Below are positions 7,110 to 14,705 of a DNA stretch of 46,812 nucleotides, piece by piece. The notes beneath the pieces were generated by a model. It was not told the origin of the DNA and did not search any database. It worked only from the letters and a program-made list of their open reading frames with translations. The stretch is from contig CAJUIH010000011.1 of the NCBI GenBank assembly GCA_910586045.1, positions 3,660-50,471 on the forward strand. The letters run 5' to 3'. A program made the position numbers and the translations under genes. How positions within the stretch are numbered: the stretch's first letter is position 1; the number at the start of each line of letters is the position of its first letter. This DNA is from an uncultured Eubacterium sp. (lineage in GTDB: Bacteria; Bacillota; Clostridia; Lachnospirales; Lachnospiraceae).

Positions 7110-8417
7110 ATGAAAAAGAAAGTAATGAGCATGTTTTTGGCAGGCACCATGCTGGCGTCTATGCTGGCCGGATGCGGAAACAAGGATGAGGGAGGGGACC
7201 AGGGTTCGCAGTCCCAAACCGCGGCGGACGGTTCGACGGAACTCTCGATCTGGGTGCATGAAACGGACAGCAGTGAAGAAGGAAAGCTGTACGGGGCGTT
7301 GGTAGAGGAGTTCAATGAAAAATACGCCGGAACATATCATGCAACCATTTCGCAGATCGCCCGGTCCGGCGATGCGGGCGGATACGATGATAAGGTGAAT
7401 GCCGCTATTTCCAACGGCGGGCTGCCGGATGTCTATACAGTAGACGGCGTCACGGTTGCCCAGTATGCGGATGCGGGGGCGATTGTACCGCTTGACGAGT
7501 ATTTTACAAAAGAAGAGCTGTCCGATTATAACCCGTCTATTATCCAGCAGGGTACCTATGACGGCAAGCTTTACACGCTGGGGGCGATGGATTCTTCGGT
7601 AGGGATTTTTTACAATAAAGATATGTTTGAGGCGGCTTCTATTACACCGGCTACCGAAGACGACCCATGGACGCTGGAGGAGCTTACAGAAGCGGCAAAG
7701 AAACTGACGACAGACGACTGCTATGGGATTACCATGTCGCTGGACGCAAAGGATGAAACGTTGATTTATTTTTTCCTTCCGCTGGTACAGTCACAGGGAG
7801 GGAATGTCGTATCGGACGACGGTTTAATCGCGCAAGGATATCTGAATGGAGAAAAGACGGTCAACCTGCTTAACTGGATTAAGGATATGACAGACCAGGG
7901 ATATGCAAGCGCGACGCCTGCTGAAAACAGCTTTGAGCTGGGCCAGGCCGCTATGGCGCTGACCGGATCATGGGAACCGGGAAATCTGGCAAAATTTGAT
8001 ATTAACTGGGGATTAATGCCGATGGCGAAATATGACGACAGCTCCGAAGCGGTATCCGCCTGCGGTTCCTGGACATTTGCAATTTCCGGAAACTGCGCGG
8101 ATGAGAAGAAAGAGGGCGCGGCAGAACTGGTCCGCTTTATGACCAGCGCGGACGCTGGCGCCAGGATGTATGCGGCAAACGCAATGCCGCCGTCCAGACA
8201 GTCTGCTTTTGAAGGCATTGAAGCTTTTGATCAGGAATTGAGCGTATTTAAATATCAGCTTGCCAATACGGCGCAGGCAAGGCCGGTTTCTGTCAATTAC
8301 GCCATTATCAGCAACCAGTTTGCGACTGCGGTGCAGAATGTGCTGACAGGAATGGACGTTAAGGAAGCGCTTGACCAGGCGGTGGAACAATATAATTTCC
8401 AGACAGATACACAGTAA
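7110..8417 (+). CDS. Sugar ABC transporter substrate-binding lipoprotein
   Basis: 435 aa. ATG 7110 is chosen because GGAGG lies 6 nt upstream and a lipoprotein signal peptide follows at once (MKKKVMSMFLAGTMLASMLA, lipobox LAGC, Cys22); the longer upstream frame crosses the promoter and operator. The mature part matches family-1 solute-binding proteins: TELSIWVHETDSS, VNAAISNGGLPDVYTVDGV, LYTLGAMDSSVGIFYNKDMF, MALTGSWEPG. Membrane anchored outside the cell, it should deliver an oligosaccharide to the permeases encoded next. The GH32 gene downstream suggests sucrose or fructo-oligosaccharide as ligand, which is inference. Confidence 0.9.
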   Translation: MKKKVMSMFLAGTMLASMLAGCGNKDEGGDQGSQSQTAADGSTELSIWVHETDSSEEGKLYGALVEEFNEKYAGTYHATISQIARSGDAGGYDDKVNAAISNGGLPDVYTVDGVTVAQYADAGAIVPLDEYFTKEELSDYNPSIIQQGTYDGKLYTLGAMDSSVGIFYNKDMFEAASITPATEDDPWTLEELTEAAKKLTTDDCYGITMSLDAKDETLIYFFLPLVQSQGGNVVSDDGLIAQGYLNGEKTVNLLNWIKDMTDQGYASATPAENSFELGQAAMALTGSWEPGNLAKFDINWGLMPMAKYDDSSEAVSACGSWTFAISGNCADEKKEGAAELVRFMTSADAGARMYAANAMPPSRQSAFEGIEAFDQELSVFKYQLANTAQARPVSVNYAIISNQFATAVQNVLTGMDVKEALDQAVEQYNFQTDTQ

Positions 8418-8437
8418 CCGGAATGGGACATGGATGC

Positions 8438-8461
8438 GGCGCACGGTATATACCGTGCGCC
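8438..8461 (+). promoter_or_regulatory. Intercistronic 24-bp palindromic stem-loop
   Basis: A perfect 24-bp palindrome (GGCGCACGGTAT and its complement) in the 116-nt gap between the lipoprotein and first permease genes, with no T tract after it. Such stem-loops commonly protect the 3' end of the abundant binding-protein mRNA and lower permease expression. Confidence 0.7.
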
Positions 8462-8533
8462 AGTCAAAGGAATGGATGCTGTTTGGACAGATGCGGCATA
8501 TGCCAAATTTGATCATGAGAGGAGGAACCATAG

Positions 8534-9412
8534 ATGAAAAAGTTAAATAAGGAAAATTTGACAGGCTATGTATTTATCGCGCCTGCCGTTATTTTGCTGG
8601 TTGTTTTCCTGCTGATCCCGTTTCTGCTTACGCTTGGATACAGTTTTACCAATTATAATATTTTAAAGCCGGGTGAAATGAAAATCATAGGCTTTTCTAA
8701 TTTTTTAAAACTGACGCAGGATACTGTTTTCCGCAAAAGTATTATCAATACGTTTGTATTCGTAATTCTGGTTGTGCCTTTGCAGGTCTGCCTTGCGCTT
8801 GGCCTGGCATTGCTGATTAATCGGAAATTGAAAGGCATTTCCATTTACCGCCTGGCTTTTTTTGCGCCAACGGTTTTATCGCTGGTCGTAGTATCGATTC
8901 TTTGGACATATATCTATAATCCGAATAATGGCCTTTTAAATTCTTTATTTGGGAGTTTTGGCATAGGGCCGTTTAAGTTTCTCAATGACCCAAGGACCGC
9001 GATGCTGTGCATCGTAGTACTGTCCGCATGGCAGGGCTGCGGGTTTCAGATGATGATTTTTCTATCCGGGCTGCAGGATATCCCGCTCCACCTGTATGAA
9101 GCAGCCGAGATGGACGGGGCTACAAAAATACAGCAGTTTGTCAATGTAACGCTGCCCGGCCTTAAAAATATTGCGGTTTTTGTATCCTTAAATATTGTGG
9201 TAAGCGCGTTCCAGCTTATTATCCAGCCGATGATGATGACCGGAGGCGGCCCGCAGAATGCGACCATGACGATTGTGTACGAGATTTATCAGACGGGTTT
9301 TCGGTATAATCAGATGGGATATGGTTCGGCTATGGCACTGGTGTTTACAGTCATCGTGCTTGTGATCTCACTCGTACAGAATAAAATAACGTCAAAGAGT
9401 AATGAAGATTAG
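8534..9412 (+). CDS. Sugar ABC transporter permease (MalF/UgpA type)
   Basis: 292 aa with six expected helices: VFIAPAVILLVVFLLIPFLL, VFVILVVPLQVCLALGLALL, LAFFAPTVLSLVVVSILWTY and later ones. The binding-protein-dependent transport signature (YEAAEMDGATKIQQFVNVTLPGL, given here in part as EAAEMDGA...LPGL) is present; this loop docks with the ATPase. ATG 8534 has GAGGAGG upstream. It should pair with the following permease. No ATPase gene is nearby; related importers in Firmicutes share an MsmK-type ATPase encoded elsewhere. Confidence 0.92.
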   Translation: MKKLNKENLTGYVFIAPAVILLVVFLLIPFLLTLGYSFTNYNILKPGEMKIIGFSNFLKLTQDTVFRKSIINTFVFVILVVPLQVCLALGLALLINRKLKGISIYRLAFFAPTVLSLVVVSILWTYIYNPNNGLLNSLFGSFGIGPFKFLNDPRTAMLCIVVLSAWQGCGFQMMIFLSGLQDIPLHLYEAAEMDGATKIQQFVNVTLPGLKNIAVFVSLNIVVSAFQLIIQPMMMTGGGPQNATMTIVYEIYQTGFRYNQMGYGSAMALVFTVIVLVISLVQNKITSKSNED

Positions 9413-9429
9413 GAAAGGAGGAAAAGGGA

Positions 9430-10275
9430 ATGGAGAAAAAAATGAGTGCGGGCCATAAGATCCTGATGTACCTGATGCTAACGGTGATCGCTGTTATTTT
9501 TATGTTTCCCCTTATTTGGATGGTTGTCAGTTCTTTTAAAGACGACGCGGGTATTTTTTCGGATATTACCGGTATTATGGCGTTTCTGCCAACGTTTAAA
9601 TCGGATGTATTTTTCAATTATAAAGAGGTATTGGGCAGGATTCCTCTGGCAAAGGCAATGTTGAATTCGTTTTCTTACATTATTTTTGCCATTGCGCTGG
9701 GCCTGGTGGTAAATTCTATGGCAGGATATGCGTTTGCACGTCTGAAATTTCCGGGAAAAAATATCATTTTTTCTATATTGATTGCCGTAATGGTGATTCC
9801 TGCGCAGACGGTTATGCTTCCGCAATTTTCCATTATCTATAAGCTTGGCCTTGCCGACTCCTATGTAGCTTTGGTTCTTCCGGTCATTGCAAGCCCTATG
9901 TATATCTTTTTGTTCCGCCAGAATTTTCTTGGGATTCCGGAAAGCATTGAGGAAGCCGCAAAGCTGGACGGCGCCAGTGCCATGCGTACATTTTTCCAGT
10001 TGATCGTACCGCTGGCAAAACCGATTTACGCTACCGTTACGATTTTGGTTTTTATTGCGCTGTGGAATGATTTTGTATGGCCGGTTATGGTAATTTCCGA
10101 TACCAATAAACAGACAATCCAGATGGCGCTCAGCAGCCTGTTCAGCATTTCGCCGGTAAACTATGGAAATGTGATGGCGGGGCTTACCATTGTTACGATT
10201 CCTGTCCTGGTGATCTTTTTGCTGCTGCAAAAATATTATGTGGCTGGTATTGCTTCTACCGGAGCGAAAAATTAA
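9430..10275 (+). CDS. Sugar ABC transporter permease (MalG/UgpE type)
   Basis: 281 aa, six helices, beginning at ILMYLMLTVIAVIFMFPLIW. The ATPase-docking motif EEAAKLDGASAMRTF...VPLAKP lies near residue 178 and is typical of MalG/CUT1 permeases. It starts 17 nt after the first permease, with AAAGGAGG upstream. The two permeases should form the heterodimeric channel for the lipoprotein encoded at 7110. Confidence 0.92.
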   Translation: MEKKMSAGHKILMYLMLTVIAVIFMFPLIWMVVSSFKDDAGIFSDITGIMAFLPTFKSDVFFNYKEVLGRIPLAKAMLNSFSYIIFAIALGLVVNSMAGYAFARLKFPGKNIIFSILIAVMVIPAQTVMLPQFSIIYKLGLADSYVALVLPVIASPMYIFLFRQNFLGIPESIEEAAKLDGASAMRTFFQLIVPLAKPIYATVTILVFIALWNDFVWPVMVISDTNKQTIQMALSSLFSISPVNYGNVMAGLTIVTIPVLVIFLLLQKYYVAGIASTGAKN

Positions 10276-10286
10276 GAAATAACGGA

Positions 10287-10314
10287 TTGCAATATTGATC
10301 GGCCATGGTATAAT
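10287..10314 (+). promoter_or_regulatory. Promoter of LacI-family regulator 2
   Basis: TTGCAA (10287-10292), 16-bp spacer, TATAAT (10309-10314). It lies 12 nt after the permease stop and gives a leader of about 95 nt before the ATG at 10415. Confidence 0.55.
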
Positions 10315-10320
10315 TGATGG

Positions 10321-10411
10321 GATGGAGGAGCAGCAACAAATGTTTTGCGAAAAAAGAACGACTGTATAAAGGAAAGTAATCTCCATCAATAGCAGAAAGT
10401 GATGGAGGAAG
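10321..10411 (+). promoter_or_regulatory. Possible translational attenuator in the LacI-2 leader
   Basis: CTCCATCA (10381-10388) pairs perfectly with TGATGGAG (10400-10407), which includes the start of the regulator's SD (GGAGGAAG, 10404-10411). The same CTCCATC can instead pair with an upstream GATGGAG (10321-10327). The two foldings are mutually exclusive and would hide or free the SD. A short open frame lies between the two competing segments. Confidence 0.4.
10340..10369 (+). CDS. Possible 9-residue leader peptide
   Basis: ATG 10340 to TAA 10369 encodes MFCEKRTTV, with GGAGGAG about 9 nt upstream. Its SD is part of the GATGGAG segment that competes in the attenuator, so ribosome loading could influence the switch. 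It is too short to judge by codon use. Confidence 0.25.
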   Translation: MFCEKRTTV

Positions 10412-10414
10412 ACT

Positions 10415-11404
10415 ATGGCGACAATCAAGGATGTGGCAAATGATGCGGGCGTGGCAGTTGGAACGGTGTCAAAAGTACTGAACGGACTACATGTCAGTGA
10501 GGAGAATAAGAAAAAAGTGGAGGCGTCTGTTGCAAAGCTGGGTTATCAGATGAATTATTATGCGCGCGGCCTTAGGACGAATGATACTTATACCATCGCT
10601 GTAATCGTACCCGATATCTTAAATCCTTTCTTTGCGTGCCTGGTTTTTTATATAGAAAAGGAACTGTACCAGCGTGGTTATAAAATGTTTTTGTGCCAGT
10701 CACAAAAAGATGTAGAAAAAGAGGTCTATTATTTCAAGCAGGTATACCAGAACCGGGTCGATGGGATCATCGGGGTAACTTATAATGAATCAGAACCATT
10801 TTTATCCAAAGATATCCCAATGGTGATTATTGACCGGCATTTTAAAACGGATATCTGCTGCGTGTCTTCGGATAATTTTCATGGCGGGGAGCTGGCGGTG
10901 GAGCATTTGCTGGCAGGCGGGAGCAGCAGGCTTTTGTTTATCCGGACAGGTTCCAAGCTGGAAAGTGAGACATTAAAACGGGGACAGGGATTTGAACAGG
11001 CGTGCCTAAGGCAAAAAGTCGCTTACGATATGGTAGATTTTGGCGATGATAGTGATTCGTATTGGGAAGCGGAGATCTTTGCGTACTTAAAGCGGCATTT
11101 TCAAAACGGCAGGCTTATGTTTGATGGAATCTATACAAGTACCGATGGGCTGGCACTGGCGGTATTGGAACTGCTGCGGCAAATGGATATCCAGGTGCCC
11201 AGGGATGTGCAGTTGGTGGGACATGACGGGCTGCGGCGGATGAACAGGGGGGCATACATGCTCTCTTCCATCGCGCAGCCGGTTGAAGAAATGGCGGTAG
11301 CCAGTGTAGAAAATGTAATCCAGCTTATTCATAAAGAGCAGGTTGATCATTTAACGATTCTTCCGGTGACGTTTGTATATGGAGGAACCACAAGAAAGGT
11401 ATGA
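10415..11404 (+). CDS. LacI-family transcriptional regulator 2
   Basis: 329 aa. N-terminal helix-turn-helix ATIKDVANDAGVAVGTVSKV (residues 2-21) and hinge region (YARGLRTNDTYTIAVIVPDI), then a sugar-sensing domain (ILNPFFACLVFYIEKEL, VDGIIGVTYNE, VISSDN-like SSDNFHGGELAVEHLL, GIYTSTDGLALAVLELL, IAQPVEEMA). This is the classical LacI/ScrR layout. Placed between importer genes and the GH32 gene, it most likely represses the operon through the TGAATCGATTCA-type sites at 6929 and 7061. It has its own promoter and a foldable leader. Confidence 0.9.
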   Translation: MATIKDVANDAGVAVGTVSKVLNGLHVSEENKKKVEASVAKLGYQMNYYARGLRTNDTYTIAVIVPDILNPFFACLVFYIEKELYQRGYKMFLCQSQKDVEKEVYYFKQVYQNRVDGIIGVTYNESEPFLSKDIPMVIIDRHFKTDICCVSSDNFHGGELAVEHLLAGGSSRLLFIRTGSKLESETLKRGQGFEQACLRQKVAYDMVDFGDDSDSYWEAEIFAYLKRHFQNGRLMFDGIYTSTDGLALAVLELLRQMDIQVPRDVQLVGHDGLRRMNRGAYMLSSIAQPVEEMAVASVENVIQLIHKEQVDHLTILPVTFVYGGTTRKV

Positions 11405-11450
11405 AAGGTTCCAATCAGATAATAAAGGTTTCATGAAATGATCCCCATGG

Positions 11451-11477
11451 ATGGCGTTTCGCGGTGTGGAACGCCAT
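11451..11477 (+). terminator. Weak terminator-like hairpin
   Basis: ATGGCGTT (11451-11458) pairs with AACGCCAT (11470-11477) around an 11-nt loop. Only TTCTG follows, so it is a poor terminator and may be an mRNA-stabilising hairpin between the regulator and GH32 genes. A short palindrome TTTCATGAAA lies just upstream at 11429-11438. Confidence 0.35.
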
Positions 11478-11527
11478 TTCTGATAGAAAGATTGTGATCT
11501 TCAAATGAGGGATGGAAGGTGATAAAT

Positions 11528-13027
11528 ATGACAAGTCAGACATTGCGTGAAGCCCGTAAATACGAAGAGGCTTGCGAAAAACTGATAAAAAAAGAAGATA
11601 GGCCGGCGTTTCATCTGTCTGCGCGGACGGGATGGATGAATGATCCGAATGGGTTTTCTTATTATAACGGAGCCTATCATATGTTTTACCAATATTATCC
11701 GTACGATTCTGTTTGGGGCCCGATGCACTGGGGACATGCGGTGAGCACGGATCTGCTGCATTGGGAGTATCTTCCGGCTGCTTTAGCGCCGGATGAGTTT
11801 TATGACAGGGACGGATGTTTTTCCGGAAGCGCAATGACGCTTCCAGACGGCAGGCAGATGTTAATGTATACCGGCGTTGTACGGGAACGGCAAAAAAATG
11901 GGGGGATCCTGGAGGTGCAGACCCAATGCCTTGCGGTTGGTAACGGCCTGGACTATGAAAAATATGAAAAAAATCCTGTATTGGATGAAAAGGACCTGCC
12001 GGAAAGCGCCAGCAGATTTGATTTCCGGGATCCGAAAATATGGCAGAAAGAGGATGGGACATATTGCTGCGTCGTCGGCAACCGTCCGGCTGACGGGAGC
12101 GGCCAGATCTTATTATTTACAAGTACGAATGGGTTTCACTGGAAATTTAAAAAGGTGTTAAGCGCAAACAACAACCGTTTTGGCCTGATGTGGGAATGTC
12201 CGGACTTTTTTGAGATGGACGGAAAATGGGTGCTTTTGACAAGCCCGCAGGATATGATGCCGCAGGGTTTTGAATATCATAACGGAAACGGGACGCTTTG
12301 TTTGATCGGAGATCTGGATCAGGGTACCGATACGTTTACGGAAGAATGCAACCAGTCCGTTGATTACGGCATTGATTTTTACGCGCCGCAGACGATATTA
12401 ACACCGGACCACAGGCGGATTATGATCGGCTGGATGCAGAACTGGGATACCTGCAACCTGCGTGTCACGGAGCGTCCTTTATGGTTTGGACAGATGAGTC
12501 TGCCGAGGGAGCTGCATATCAAGCATGGAAAGCTGTATCAATGGCCGGTAAAAGAACTGGACGCCATGCGCAGCGGCAGGGTGGAGTATAAAAATGTGAC
12601 GGTTTCAGATCCCGTCCGCTTAGATCAGGTGAACGGCCGTATGATCGATATGGAATTGTCGCTGCGTCCAAAGGACAACGAAAGGATGTACCGGAAATTT
12701 TCCGTCCGCCTGGCACAAAATGAGGAGTTTTATACATCGCTTAGTTTTCGTCCGGACGAATCGATCCTAAAGATTGACCGAAAGTTTTCCGGTTCCAGAA
12801 GGGCGATTATCCATCAGCGCAGAAGCCTTGTAGATTGTAAAGGAGGCGAGTTAAAGCTGAGAATCATCCTTGACCGGTTTAGTATTGAAGTGTTTGTAAA
12901 TGACGGTGAAAAAACGCTGTCCGCTACGATTTATACCGCGCAGGAGGCGGACGGGATCTCCTTTTTAGCAGACGGCATGGTATGTATGGATGTTGTGAAA
13001 TATGATTTGCGCGGTGATCGGGCATAG
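11528..13027 (+). CDS. Glycoside hydrolase family 32: sucrose-6-phosphate hydrolase / beta-fructosidase
   Basis: 499 aa. The ATG at 11528 has AAGGTG 6 nt upstream; a GTG at 11519 overlaps that site and is less likely. The three GH32 motifs are present: WMNDPNG with nucleophile Asp39, FRDPK with transition-state stabiliser Asp168, and WECPD with acid/base Glu223. A C-terminal beta-sandwich module ends with the family pattern (DRFSIEVFVNDGEKTLSATI). No signal peptide is seen, so it acts in the cytoplasm on imported fructosides. Because the importer is ABC type rather than PTS, unphosphorylated sucrose or fructo-oligosaccharide is more likely than sucrose-6-phosphate. Confidence 0.92.
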   Translation: MTSQTLREARKYEEACEKLIKKEDRPAFHLSARTGWMNDPNGFSYYNGAYHMFYQYYPYDSVWGPMHWGHAVSTDLLHWEYLPAALAPDEFYDRDGCFSGSAMTLPDGRQMLMYTGVVRERQKNGGILEVQTQCLAVGNGLDYEKYEKNPVLDEKDLPESASRFDFRDPKIWQKEDGTYCCVVGNRPADGSGQILLFTSTNGFHWKFKKVLSANNNRFGLMWECPDFFEMDGKWVLLTSPQDMMPQGFEYHNGNGTLCLIGDLDQGTDTFTEECNQSVDYGIDFYAPQTILTPDHRRIMIGWMQNWDTCNLRVTERPLWFGQMSLPRELHIKHGKLYQWPVKELDAMRSGRVEYKNVTVSDPVRLDQVNGRMIDMELSLRPKDNERMYRKFSVRLAQNEEFYTSLSFRPDESILKIDRKFSGSRRAIIHQRRSLVDCKGGELKLRIILDRFSIEVFVNDGEKTLSATIYTAQEADGISFLADGMVCMDVVKYDLRGDRA

Positions 13028-13068
13028 ATGAAATGATCATAGAGAAATGATCATAGATGAAATGATCA
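13025..13068 (+). repeat. Short tandem repeat containing TGATCA
   Basis: Three units of 15, 14 and 15 bp (TAGATGAAATGATCA, TAGAGAAATGATCA, TAGATGAAATGATCA) begin at the GH32 stop codon, followed by a degenerate fourth. Each holds the palindrome TGATCA. Confidence 0.8.
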
Positions 13069-13095
13069 TAGATGATGATAGATCCTTACAGATGA

Positions 13096-13130
13096 TTAAA
13101 AAAAGACAGGGTTTTTTACCCTGTTTTTTT
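13096..13130 (+). terminator. Strong Rho-independent terminator after the GH32 gene
   Basis: ACAGGGT (13106-13112) pairs with ACCCTGT (13118-13124), flanked by an A run upstream and a T run downstream. The symmetry suggests it may also work in the other direction. It closes the sugar locus. Confidence 0.9.
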
Positions 13131-13149
13131 GTGCCGTTTAAAATACCTA

Positions 13150-13178
13150 TTGCAGAAATGGCCCGACTCTTTTATAAT
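13150..13178 (+). promoter_or_regulatory. Promoter of the xpaC-like/telA pair
   Basis: TTGCAG (13150-13155), 17-bp spacer, TATAAT (13173-13178), 48 nt upstream of the ATG at 13226. Confidence 0.65.
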
Positions 13179-13225
13179 CTATGGCAGGGACAAAACAGCA
13201 TGGACAGAAAGGAGCGGGAAGCATT

Positions 13226-14584
13226 ATGGATATAAAAGACCTGTGCAATGCCGGCGGTGATATTCTGGATGCGGTTGCGGACGCCGTCAACCGGAATGAT
13301 TATACCGGATTGAGCGCAAATGTAAACAATACCGTCAGCCGTGTGATTACCCAGGTGCGCCAGGATGCGGCGAAAGGTACATACAGCCAGCCTAAGCGCC
13401 AGTATAACCAGTTAAATGAGACGAAAACGGGGCAGGCAGGCTATCGGAGCATCCACGAGCATATGGATGGCAGATATACCCATTTATATGGAAAGAATCC
13501 GCAGGCGACGTCGACTCTGCGTGCGACAGTGACAAAAAGCCGATCGCCTGCCCGGGCAGCGCAAAGTGAAGAACTGCTGCTTCCGGCTGCGGTCGCAAAG
13601 CATCCGGCCGGAAAAATCAGCGGGCCGCTCCAGCTCGCGTGGGGGATTTTGGCGACAAGCGGGTTTGGGATTACGGCGCTTGTTATGGCCATTCTTCTGG
13701 CGGCGCAGGGCGGGACGGTATTTTTAGTATTGGCCGCGGTTTTTGGCGTGCTTACGGCTTTTAGCATTACGGATATTGTAAGAGGAAAGCGCAAGATTAC
13801 CCTGGTCAACCGATTTTACCGTTATGCCAGGCTGATTGGACGCAAAGGGTATATAGCGGTCGAAGAACTGGCGTTTCAGACCGGGCGGAACCGGGAAGAA
13901 GTGCTGCGCGATTTAAGGAAGATGATGAAAAAACATATGTTTCTGCAGGGGCGGCTGGATAATGCCGAAACGACGTTTATGCTTACACAGGAAGCGTACC
14001 AGCAGTACTTACAGGCAGAACAGTCCCGCCGCAATAGAGAACAAAAGGCACGGCAGGCGGTTATGCAGCCCGGCGGAAATGCCGGATATATGGGCGTACC
14101 GGGACAGGCGGACGGCCTGGCCGCCAGTGCGCAAAAAAAGCAGGATGCGCAGACAAAAAAGATTCTGGCGGATGGAAATGCCTATATCCGCATGGTGCAT
14201 GAATGTAATGAAAAAATACAAAATGACGCCATGAGCGTTAAATTATCAAAGCTGGAAGCAATTATGCGCCGTATTTTCGAACAGGTGGAAAAAGAACCCG
14301 CAAGTGCGGAAGACCTGCATAAATTTATGGATTATTACCTGCCGACTACAACGAAGCTTTTACAGGCGTATCTGGATTTGGACAGGCAGGAAATTGCCGG
14401 GGAAAATATTTCGGCTACGAAAAAAGAAATCGAGGATACGCTGGATACGATCAACGCAGCGTTTGAGCGGCTGCTTGACAGCCTGTTTGAAGATATGGCC
14501 TGGGATGTATCGTCGGATATTTCCGTTATGAAAACGATGATGGCACAAGAAGGGCTGACAGGGGGCAGGGATTTTAAGCTGTAA
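13226..14584 (+). CDS. XpaC-like membrane protein (5-bromo-4-chloroindolyl phosphate hydrolysis family)
   Basis: 452 aa. ATG 13226 has AAAGGAG about 12 nt upstream; the frame extends to 13181 but across the promoter start region. Soluble N-terminus with Q/K-rich linker, then a helical hairpin in the membrane (ILATSGFGITALVMAILLAA and GTVFLVLAAVFGVLTAFSIT). Next comes a winged-helix-like stretch (GYIAVEELAFQTGRNREEVL) and a long helical C-terminus resembling XpaC. XpaC-family genes commonly sit beside telA in Firmicutes. The biochemical role is not established despite the family name. It is followed by a telA gene 121 nt downstream. Confidence 0.8.
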   Translation: MDIKDLCNAGGDILDAVADAVNRNDYTGLSANVNNTVSRVITQVRQDAAKGTYSQPKRQYNQLNETKTGQAGYRSIHEHMDGRYTHLYGKNPQATSTLRATVTKSRSPARAAQSEELLLPAAVAKHPAGKISGPLQLAWGILATSGFGITALVMAILLAAQGGTVFLVLAAVFGVLTAFSITDIVRGKRKITLVNRFYRYARLIGRKGYIAVEELAFQTGRNREEVLRDLRKMMKKHMFLQGRLDNAETTFMLTQEAYQQYLQAEQSRRNREQKARQAVMQPGGNAGYMGVPGQADGLAASAQKKQDAQTKKILADGNAYIRMVHECNEKIQNDAMSVKLSKLEAIMRRIFEQVEKEPASAEDLHKFMDYYLPTTTKLLQAYLDLDRQEIAGENISATKKEIEDTLDTINAAFERLLDSLFEDMAWDVSSDISVMKTMMAQEGLTGGRDFKL

Positions 14585-14590
14585 GCAAAG

Positions 14591-14639
14591 GCGGTCCCAT
14601 ATCCCTATCCCGGGGCGCAGGAAAAGTCTTGGGGACCGC
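14591..14639 (+). promoter_or_regulatory. Stem-loop between xpaC-like gene and telA
   Basis: GCGGTCCC (14591-14598) pairs perfectly with GGGACCGC (14632-14639) across a 33-nt loop. No T tract follows, so it is more likely an mRNA processing or stability element than a terminator. Confidence 0.5.
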
Positions 14640-14705
14640 ATCTGCCAGGGAGTACGCGGCAGGAAAAGGTTTTTGGAATATTACATCATACAGGAGGAAA
14701 AACGG

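Noticed and set aside
9478..10428. 316-codon minus-strand frame
   Set aside because: It is antisense to the second permease, rich in N, K, R and Q as expected from the complement of membrane-protein codons, and has no family features.
13025..13068. Operator array from repeated TGATCA
   Set aside because: The units are short, AT-rich and immediately after a stop codon, and end at a terminator; simple slippage explains them better.
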